Origin: CAVYHX01 sp963768415
Lineage (GTDB): Bacteria > Pseudomonadota > Gammaproteobacteria > UBA9214
Assembly (NCBI GenBank): GCA_963768415.1
Contig: CAVYHX010000006.1
Location: 62,001 to 126,000, forward strand
Direction: 5' to 3'
Length of the DNA: 64,000 nt
Part shown: piece by piece, positions 38,324 to 44,348 of the stretch
Layout of the letters: the number at the start of each line of letters is the position of its first letter
Numbering within the stretch: the first letter of the stretch is position 1
Notes under the pieces: model-generated
Database searches by the model: none
What the model was told of the DNA's origin: nothing
What the model saw: only the letters and a program-made list of their open reading frames with translations
Program-made: the position numbers and the translations under genes

Positions 38324-40927
38324 ATGACCAGCAGTGCAGAACTCCGCCGGGCCTTTCTGGAGTATTTCAGGGCGCATGACCACAAGGTGGTGGCCTCCAG
38401 CTCGCTGGTGCCTGCAAATGATCCCACGCTGCTGTTCGTCAACGCCGGCATGGTGCAATTCAAGGATGTTTTCACGGGCCAGGAGCAGCGCAGTTATGTG
38501 CGCGCCACCACCAGCCAGCGGTGTGTGCGGGCCGGTGGCAAGCACAATGACCTGGAAAACGTCGGTTATACGGCGCGCCATCACACCTTCTTCGAGATGC
38601 TGGGCAATTTCAGCTTCGGCGATTATTTCAAACGCGAAGCCATTGCCTACGCCTGGGAATTTTTAACGGCGGTCCTCAAGATACCGCCGGAAAAATTATG
38701 GGTGACGATCTTTGAAGAGGATGACGAGGCGGCTGACATCTGGTTGCAGGACATCGGCATCAGTCCCGCCAAGCTTGGCCGCATCGGGGCCAAGGACAAC
38801 TTCTGGTCCATGGGCGACACCGGACCCTGTGGGCCCTGTACGGAAATATTCTACGACCACGGGCCCGGAATCTCCGGCGGCCCGCCGGGCAGTCCCGAGG
38901 AAGACGGTGATCGTTACGTCGAGATCTGGAACCTGGTCTTCATGCAGTATGACCGGGATGCGGATGGCAACCTGAAACCGTTGCCAAAACCGTCGGTGGA
39001 TACCGGCATGGGGCTGGAGCGCCTGGCGGCGGTGATGCAGGGTGTGCACAGCAACTATGATATCGACCTGTTCCGCAATCTGATCAAGGCGGCCGCAAAG
39101 GTTACGGCGTGCACGGACCTGACGAGTAATTCACTCAAGGTGATTGCCGATCATATCCGTTCCTGCGCATTCCTTATCAATGATGGCGTACTGCCGTCCA
39201 ACGAAGGCCGCGGTTATGTACTGCGCCGCATTATCCGGCGCGCCGTGCGTCACGGTTATCAACTGGGTATCAAGGAGCTGTTTTTCTACAAACTGGTCGC
39301 GCCGCTGTGCAGTGAAATGGGTGCAGCCTATCCTGACCTGAAAGACAACCAGGCGCACGTGGAGCGCATCCTGAAACTCGAAGAGGAACGCTTCGCGGAA
39401 ACCCTGGAGCAGGGTATGCGTATTCTGGACGATGATCTTGCGCAGATTGCCGGCAGCGAAATCCCCGGCGAAACGGTATTCAAGCTTTATGACACCTATG
39501 GTTTCCCGATGGATCTGACGGCTGATATTGCGCGCGAGCGCGGCCTGAGCATCGATACGGATGGATTCAACCGGGCCATGGATGCGCAACGTGACCGCGC
39601 GCGGTCTGCCAGTCAGTTTGCCGCAGTTGCTTCCGGACAACTCGACATCGAGGGCAGTACGGCATTTACCGGATATGAACACCTGCGTGACACGTCCCGT
39701 ATCACGGCGCTGTTCGCGGACGGAGCGGCCGTGCAACAACTCGAAACTGGCCAGCCCGGTATGGTGATTCTGGAACGCACGCCGTTTTATGCCGAGTCCG
39801 GTGGCCAGGTAGGTGACCGGGGCTATCTGACAGCCGGTGAGGTGCGTTTCGAAGTCACTGATACCCGCAAACAGGGTGATGCCATCATTCATATCGGCAC
39901 CGTCGTGCAAGGTACGCTGCGCACCGGTGCCGAGGTCGAGGCGGTCGTTGACGACCGGCGCCGCCAGGCGATCGTGCTGAATCATTCCGGTACCCACCTG
40001 TTGCACGCTGCATTGCGCGCGGTGCTGGGCGACCATGTGCAGCAAAAGGGTTCACTCGTTGAACCGGAACGCCTGCGTTTCGATTTCACTCATTATGAAC
40101 CGCTCACCGCGGAACAGATTGCGCGCATAGAAAATCTGGCGAATGAAAATATCCGTGCCAATGCAGCAGCGCAGACGCGCGAGATGTCCATCGATGATGC
40201 ACTGGCCTCGGGCGCCATGGCCCTGTTCGGGGAAAAATACGGGGACTCCGTCCGGGTGCTGTCGATCGGCGATTTCTCGGTAGAGTTGTGCGGCGGTACT
40301 CATGTCAGGCATGCCGGCGACATCGGCGTGCTGAAGGTCATCGCCGAAACCGGTATTGCGTCCGGGGTGCGCCGTATCGAAGCGGTAACCGGTGAACGCG
40401 CCCTGCAGTGGATCGCGGATAATGAAAACCGCCTGCAGCGCATTGCATCGCTGGTCAAGGGTAATCGGGACGATGTCGATGAAAAGGTCGGTCAACTGGT
40501 CGAGAAGCAGCGCGCGCTTGAAAAGGAATTGCAGCAACTCAAGGGCAAACTCGCCAGCAGTCAGGGCACTGACCTGGCCGCGCAGGCCGTCGACATCAGC
40601 GGGGTCAAGGTGCTGGCGGCCCGCATGGAAGGCGCGGACACGAAGGTATTGCGGGAGACCCTGGACCAGTTGAAGAACAAGCTGGGTTCGGCGGCGGTGG
40701 TGCTGGCCGCGGTGGAAGGTGACAAGGTGAGTCTGGTCGCCGGGGTGACCAAGGACCAGACTGGCAGGCTCAAGGCCGGTGAACTGGTGAACCAGGTGGC
40801 GACCCAGGTCGGCGGCAAGGGTGGCGGCCGCCCCGACATGGCGCAGGCCGGCGGTAACCAGCCGGAAAACCTGGACAAGGCGCTGCAGTCAGTGCCAGGT
40901 TGGGTTACTGCCCAACTTTCGGAATAG
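38324..40927 (+). CDS. alaS: alanyl-tRNA synthetase
   Basis: Charges tRNA-Ala, with editing of Ser/Gly. 867 residues: class II motifs TTSQRCVRAGGKHNDLENVGYTARHHTFFEMLGNFSFGDYFK and VDTGMGLERLAAVMQG; editing-domain zinc ligands HSGTHLLHAALR and CGGTHVRHAGDIG (about 656-668); C-terminal coiled coil and DHHA1 domain ending GGGRPDMAQAGG. Intact frame and normal length. Between recX and alaS (38150-38323) there is only a short leader with repeated GAAATGCAG-like words. Confidence 0.98.
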   Translation: MTSSAELRRAFLEYFRAHDHKVVASSSLVPANDPTLLFVNAGMVQFKDVFTGQEQRSYVRATTSQRCVRAGGKHNDLENVGYTARHHTFFEMLGNFSFGDYFKREAIAYAWEFLTAVLKIPPEKLWVTIFEEDDEAADIWLQDIGISPAKLGRIGAKDNFWSMGDTGPCGPCTEIFYDHGPGISGGPPGSPEEDGDRYVEIWNLVFMQYDRDADGNLKPLPKPSVDTGMGLERLAAVMQGVHSNYDIDLFRNLIKAAAKVTACTDLTSNSLKVIADHIRSCAFLINDGVLPSNEGRGYVLRRIIRRAVRHGYQLGIKELFFYKLVAPLCSEMGAAYPDLKDNQAHVERILKLEEERFAETLEQGMRILDDDLAQIAGSEIPGETVFKLYDTYGFPMDLTADIARERGLSIDTDGFNRAMDAQRDRARSASQFAAVASGQLDIEGSTAFTGYEHLRDTSRITALFADGAAVQQLETGQPGMVILERTPFYAESGGQVGDRGYLTAGEVRFEVTDTRKQGDAIIHIGTVVQGTLRTGAEVEAVVDDRRRQAIVLNHSGTHLLHAALRAVLGDHVQQKGSLVEPERLRFDFTHYEPLTAEQIARIENLANENIRANAAAQTREMSIDDALASGAMALFGEKYGDSVRVLSIGDFSVELCGGTHVRHAGDIGVLKVIAETGIASGVRRIEAVTGERALQWIADNENRLQRIASLVKGNRDDVDEKVGQLVEKQRALEKELQQLKGKLASSQGTDLAAQAVDISGVKVLAARMEGADTKVLRETLDQLKNKLGSAAVVLAAVEGDKVSLVAGVTKDQTGRLKAGELVNQVATQVGGKGGGRPDMAQAGGNQPENLDKALQSVPGWVTAQLSE

Positions 40928-40950
40928 GTGGCATGGTATATGAGGTTCAC

Positions 40951-41157
40951 CTGTAGGAGTACCCGATTAAGCGCCGGGCATAAACACCGTCCTTCGGCGC
41001 GATGGGCTGGTTGAGACGCATCGCGGCCAGGAGGCCGCTCCTACAGATTGAGAAATCCACCTGTCAGGAGTCTCCCGGAGGGAGCGCGGAAATAGAATCG
41101 CCGTCTTCGGCGCGATTGGCGGTTGAAACCATCGCGGCCAGGAGGCCGCTGCCTACA
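40951..41157. repeat. two adjacent inverted-repeat elements with CTGTAGGAG ends
   Basis: Copy 1 (40951-41046) is bounded by CTGTAGGAG and CTCCTACAG and contains CATCGCGGCCAGGAGGCCGC and CTTCGGCGCGATGGG. Copy 2 (about 41063-41157) is related but has CTGTCAGGAG and CTGCCTACAG ends. They fill the alaS-lysC gap, leaving about 50 bp before lysC. No lysine riboswitch was recognised. Confidence 0.65.
40960..40984 (+). repeat. 25-bp segment inserted inside a repeat, copy 2
   Basis: Identical in all 25 bases to 31621-31645, placed directly after the left terminal repeat CTGTAGGAG of the 40951-41046 element. Confidence 0.75.
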
Positions 41158-41207
41158 GTTCATTACAACCGCTCTTTACTATACGACATTTTTCTGTTCA
41201 AAATGAC

Positions 41208-42437
41208 ATGGCATTAATCGTTCAAAAATACGGCGGGACCTCGGTGGGCAATCCCGAGCGGATCAAATTTGTCGCTGACAAGGTCAAGCACTGGCGAGAC
41301 CTCGGTAATGACGTGGTCGTCGTGGTCTCGGCCATGAGCGGCGAGACGAACCGGCTGGTGGAGCTGGCTGGCGAGATCACTACTCGACCGGTGCCGCGCG
41401 AACTCGATGTGCTGCTGGCCACCGGGGAACAGGTGACTATCGCCCTGCTGGCCATGGCGCTGGAGGAGCAGGGTTGCAGTGCGCGTTCCTACACCGGTTC
41501 GCAGGTGCACATCCTGACGGACAGCGCACATAACAAGGCGCGTATTCGGGAAATCGATGACAAACGCATGCGTGCGGACCTGACCGCCGGTCATGTGGTC
41601 GTCGTCGCCGGTTTTCAGGGTGCCGATGAGCATGGCAATATCACCACGCTCGGGCGGGGCGGCTCCGACACGACGGCCGTGGCGCTGGCGGCGGCACTGA
41701 AGGCCGATGAATGCCAGATTTATACCGATGTGGACGGTGTTTATACCACCGACCCGCGTCTGGTCCCGGATGCACGCCGCCTCGACCGGATCACCTTCGA
41801 GGAGATGCTGGAAATGGCCAGCCTCGGTTCCAAGGTGCTGCAGATACGGGCCGTCAGTTTTGCCGGCCGCTACAATGTCCCGTTGCGCGTCCTGTCGACC
41901 TTCGAGGAAGGCGCGGGCACGTTGATAACCTATGAGGAAGAGAACATGGAAGACGCGCTGATTTCCGGTATCGCCTTCAATCGCGATGAAGCCAAGTTGA
42001 CGGTGCTCGGCGTGCCGGACACGCCGGGTGTGGCGTACCAGCTGCTGGGTCCGATTGCCGCTGCCAATATCGAGGTCGACATGATCGTGCAGAATGTCGC
42101 GCCGAACGGAGCGACGACTGACTTTACCTTCACTGTAAACCGTAATGATTATGTCAGGGCACTGGAGATTCTCACGCAAACGGCTAAAGACATGGGAGCA
42201 CAGGAAGTATCCGGCGATGACAAGATCGTGAAAATCTCGCTGGTTGGCGTGGGCATGCGCTCACACGCCGGCATTGCCTCGAAAATGTTCGAGGCCCTGG
42301 CCAGTGAAGGGGTCAATATCCGCATGATCTCCACCTCGGAAATCAAGATTTCCGTTGTCGTGGATGAGAAGTATCTCGAACTGGGTGTGCGCACCCTGCA
42401 TGAAGCATTTGACCTGGCGCAGCCAGCGCGCGTCTAG
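41208..42437 (+). CDS. lysC: aspartate kinase
   Basis: First step of the Lys/Thr/Met/diaminopimelate pathway, phosphorylating aspartate. 409 residues with IVQKYGGTSVGNPERI, TLGRGGSDTTAVALAAALKADECQIYTDVDGVYTTDPR and two C-terminal ACT domains (LTVLGVPDTPGVAYQLLGPIAAANIEVDMI; VGVGMRSHAGIASKMFEALASEGVNIRMISTSEIKIS). This is the short class without a homoserine dehydrogenase domain, normally inhibited by Lys and/or Thr. Confidence 0.97.
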   Translation: MALIVQKYGGTSVGNPERIKFVADKVKHWRDLGNDVVVVVSAMSGETNRLVELAGEITTRPVPRELDVLLATGEQVTIALLAMALEEQGCSARSYTGSQVHILTDSAHNKARIREIDDKRMRADLTAGHVVVVAGFQGADEHGNITTLGRGGSDTTAVALAAALKADECQIYTDVDGVYTTDPRLVPDARRLDRITFEEMLEMASLGSKVLQIRAVSFAGRYNVPLRVLSTFEEGAGTLITYEEENMEDALISGIAFNRDEAKLTVLGVPDTPGVAYQLLGPIAAANIEVDMIVQNVAPNGATTDFTFTVNRNDYVRALEILTQTAKDMGAQEVSGDDKIVKISLVGVGMRSHAGIASKMFEALASEGVNIRMISTSEIKISVVVDEKYLELGVRTLHEAFDLAQPARV

Positions 42438-42847
42438 GCCGTATCTTGCACCGATGCGACGTGCAGTATCGTCAATAAACCCCGGGTTTGAAAATACATG
42501 CTGCCGGGATTGAGCCGGTATTTCATCTGGCGCCTCTTGGGGGGACATGCTATCTATGGATGGACGCTGGACGTAACCGTCCTCAAACCAGAGTGCCTGG
42601 ATTACCCGGGAGTGGTCTATAATTTGCCTGATAGCAGCGCTGTTTTTCAGTGGCGAAGGGTTACTCCGGGAGCCTTGTGAAATAATCTTACAAATTAAAT
42701 GGTTGAGCGTCATTCAAATAGACTGTATCAGGAGGTCTGGCTTCAGACATTGATATTGCTGCCGAAACTATCCATGACATGACTGGTCTACTTAGCTAAC
42801 GGTCATGATCCCGCGCAGGGATGGTACGACAACAAGGAGAAGGGACG
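42438..42847 (+). other. leader region of csrA
   Basis: 410 bp without a supported gene. A TATAAT-like box lies at 42618-42623 without a good -35. The start of csrA is preceded by AAGGAGAAGGGACG, whose GGA-containing stretch resembles the CsrA-binding ANGGA motif, as expected for autoregulation. Confidence 0.4.
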
Positions 42848-43153
42848 ATGTTGATATTGACGCGCAGAGTGGGTGAGACGCTGATGATCGGTGATGAGGT
42901 TACCGTGACCGTACTTGGAGTGAAGGGAAATCAGGTCCGGATTGGTGTGAACGCCCCCAAGGATGTCGCCGTGCATAGAGAGGAGATCTATGAGCGGATC
43001 AAGAACGAAGAAAACGGCAACGACGCAGCAGATATCTTCCTGAAGGTTCCAGCCACTTTATTCCAGTTCCCGCTTTACCTGATATTACCGCAGCGGTATG
43101 CTACTCCGTTACAGGCAGCTGTCCGCAGAATATGCGGCGCTGCGCATAATTGA
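42848..43153 (+). CDS. csrA: carbon storage regulator CsrA (extended C-terminus)
   Basis: RNA-binding global regulator blocking or stabilising GGA-containing leaders. The core is canonical: MLILTRRVGETLMIGDEVTV, VLGVKGNQVRIGVNAPKDVAVHREEIYERI. Family members are about 60-65 residues, but this frame continues to 102 with LKVPATLFQFPLYLILPQRYATPLQ, ending 1 bp before the degenerate tRNA-Ser. A TGA in the next frame at about 43041-43043 would give the usual 65 residues, so a single-base change or a lost stop is likely. Location after lysC and before tRNA-Ser is conserved. Confidence 0.92.
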   Translation: MLILTRRVGETLMIGDEVTVTVLGVKGNQVRIGVNAPKDVAVHREEIYERIKNEENGNDAADIFLKVPATLFQFPLYLILPQRYATPLQAAVRRICGAAHN

Positions 43154-43176
43154 AGGAGAGGTGGCCGAGTGGCTGA

Positions 43177-43259
43177 CAAAAGCAGCGCGGGAGCGGTGCG
43201 TTGAACGTCGCCGCATAGCGGCGGCGGCCCGCAGGGCGAGAGGCGAAGCCTCGAGTAAC
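43177..43259 (+). mobile_element. triloop-hairpin insert A, in tRNA-Ser D/anticodon junction
   Basis: Hairpins with three-base loops in series: CGTCGCCGC-ATA-GCGGCGGCG (43206-43226), GCCC-GCA-GGGC (43227-43237), GAGGC-GAA-GCCTC (43240-43252), ending CGAGTAAC. A less clear hairpin may precede them. The order matches inserts B and C. No protein-coding capacity. Classed as a mobile element by inference from its repeated occurrence inside tRNA sequence. Confidence 0.55.
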
Positions 43260-43308
43260 GCGCTCCCCTGCTAAGGGAGTATGGGTTAAAAGCCCATCGA
43301 GGGTTCGA

Positions 43309-43392
43309 GCCGAGCACCGCAGGTGCGAGACAACGTCGTCGCGCAGCGACGGCGGCCCCGAAGGGGTGCGAGGGGCAGGCTGCCCGAGTATA
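43309..43392 (+). mobile_element. triloop-hairpin insert B, in tRNA-Ser T-loop
   Basis: Hairpins GCACC-GCA-GGTGC (43314-43326), CGTCGTCGC-GCA-GCGACGGCG (43334-43354), CCCC-GAA-GGGG (43356-43366) and GGGCA-GGC-TGCCC (43373-43385), ending CGAGTATA. It begins immediately after TTCGA of the T-loop. Confidence 0.55.
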
Positions 43393-43461
43393 ATCACGGC
43401 CGAGTAATCCCGACCGATACCCGTTATAATTCCGCCTCATAATATACTAGTTTACTTTCCC

Positions 43462-43552
43462 GGAGAGGTGGCCGAGTGGCTGAAGGCGCTCCCCTGCTAA
43501 GGGAGTATGGGTTAAAAGCCCATCGAGGGTTCGAATCCCTCCCTCTCCGCCA
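43462..43552 (+). tRNA. serX: tRNA-Ser(GCU)
   Basis: 91 nt with acceptor GGAGAGG (43462-43468) / CCTCTCC, discriminator G and encoded CCA. Anticodon GCT in the stem-loop CTCCCCTGCTAAGGGAG, a long variable arm (TATGGGTTAAAAGCCCATC) typical of class II tRNA-Ser, and T-loop GGTTCGAATCC. It decodes AGC/AGU. This is the only complete copy in the cluster. Usual position downstream of csrA in gammaproteobacteria. Confidence 0.97.
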
Positions 43553-43588
43553 AACAAGAAAGGCCCCCTCGTGGGGCCTTTCTTGTTT
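43552..43588 (+). terminator. terminator of tRNA-Ser
   Basis: Nearly perfect palindrome AAACAAGAAAGGCCCC (43552-43567), loop CTCGT, GGGGCCTTTCTTGTTT (43573-43588), directly following CCA. The same terminator with its preceding CTCTCCGCCA recurs at 43719-43756 and 43890-43935. Confidence 0.85.
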
Positions 43589-43603
43589 GGTATAGTCGGG
43601 TTC

Positions 43604-43756
43604 GAACCCTCGATATATAAGGCTGGGTTCGACAAGCGGCGTAGCCGCGCAGAACGTCGTCGCGTAGCGACGGCGGCCCCGAAGGGGTGAGGGCCGAAGG
43701 CCCGAATAATCCCTCCCTCTCCGCCAAATAAGAAAGGCCCCCTCGCGGGGCCTTTT
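43604..43756 (+). pseudogene. tRNA-Ser 3' fragment with hairpin insert C and terminator
   Basis: T-arm like sequence GGGTTCGA (43625-43632) is followed by insert C (43633-43708), then the tRNA 3' end ATCCCTCCCTCTCCGCCA (43709-43726) and a second copy of the terminator (AAGAAAGGCCCC / GGGGCCTTTT). Another T-loop-like GGGTTCGAACCC lies at 43608-43619. The 5' half of the tRNA is missing. Confidence 0.75.
43633..43708 (+). mobile_element. triloop-hairpin insert C, in tRNA-Ser T-loop
   Basis: Four hairpins in series: GCGGC-GTA-GCCGC (43636-43648), CGTCGTCGC-GTA-GCGACGGCG (43655-43675), CCCC-GAA-GGGG (43677-43687), GGGCC-GAA-GGCCC (43691-43703), ending CGAATA. It splits TTCGA^ATCCCTCC exactly, so removing it would restore the tRNA 3' sequence. 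Clearest example of the element. Confidence 0.6.
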
Positions 43757-43766
43757 AAATTTGGCA

Positions 43767-43935
43767 GTTCGGTCGGGGCTGAAGGCGCCTGAGGCGCCGT
43801 CAAAAAACATCCCGCCCAGGGTGCAATCGTAGATTGCACCCGTTCGGCTCGCGCGAAGCAGCGCTTCGCCCAATACGCTCGTCTCACCCCTCTCCGCCAA
43901 ACAAGAAAGGCCCCCTCGTGGGGCCTTTCTTTTTT
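43767..43935 (+). pseudogene. tRNA-Ser-derived fragment with a different hairpin set and terminator
   Basis: GGGGCTGAAGGCGC (43775-43788) resembles the D-region of tRNA-Ser; CCCTCTCCGCCA (43888-43899) is its 3' end, followed by the third terminator copy ending TTTCTTTTTT. Between them are hairpins GGCGCC-TGA-GGCGCC (43784-43798), a perfect 10-bp stem with GTA loop (43819-43841) and GCGAAGC-AGC-GCTTCGC (43853-43869). Confidence 0.6.
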
Positions 43936-43943
43936 ACCAGGTT

Positions 43944-44214
43944 CTTCCCCAGATTGAGTGGGTAACACATCGATTCAGACGAGATGCATGCCTGCTGATG
44001 GCAAGGTTGTTGGCCGAATGAATTCGGCCCTACTCAATCAAACCTGTAGGGTCGAATTCATTCGACCAGCGGTGTTTCAGCGTCATTGAATCAAACCTGT
44101 AGGGTCGAATTCATTCGACCAGCGGTGTTTCATCGTCATCTGTCATCCAGATGCAACTGTTGGCCGAATGAATTCGGCCCTACAACGGTAATTTACCCAC
44201 TCGGTTTGGGGAAG
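43944..44214. repeat. MITE-like composite element, copy 2
   Basis: Terminal inverted repeats CTTCCCCA-N4-GAGTGGGTAA (43944-43965) and its inverse (44193-44214), 19 of 22 positions matching. Inside are GGCCGAATGAATTCGGCC twice and TAGGGTCGAATTCATTCGAC twice, with the same order as 14516-14895. A partial repeat of the right end follows at about 44240-44318. Nothing else is seen up to 44348. Confidence 0.8.
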
Positions 44215-44348
44215 AGCCAGTTGTCATCGCCGGGTTCGATCAGCCTTCTGATGGCAAGGTTGTTGGCCGAATGAATTCGGCCCTACAACGGTAGTTTACC
44301 CACTCGGTTTGGGGAGTGGCGCAGCCGCGTAGACAATGCTGAATGCCT

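Larger units (their letters stand above)
43155..43395 (+). pseudogene. tRNA-Ser(GCU) remnant broken by two hairpin inserts
   Basis: 5' part GGAGAGGTGGCCGAGTGGCT to 43176 matches the intact tRNA at 43462. An 83-bp insert (43177-43259) follows, then tRNA sequence resumes (43260-43308) through the anticodon arm CTCCCCTGCTAAGGGAG, variable arm and T-loop TTCGA. A second insert starts at 43309 and runs to about 43392. The acceptor 3' strand CCTCTCC and CCA do not return afterwards, so a mature tRNA cannot form. Confidence 0.8.

Noticed and set aside
40928..41207. Lysine riboswitch in the lysC leader
   Set aside because: The interval is filled by two inverted-repeat elements; none of the conserved lysine-box pattern was recognised.
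43424..43968. Minus-strand open frames of 70-173 codons across the tRNA-Ser cluster
   Set aside because: They are antisense translations of tRNA-Ser copies and their hairpins (phrases like GFEPSMGFLTHTPLAGERL); such products are well-known annotation artefacts.
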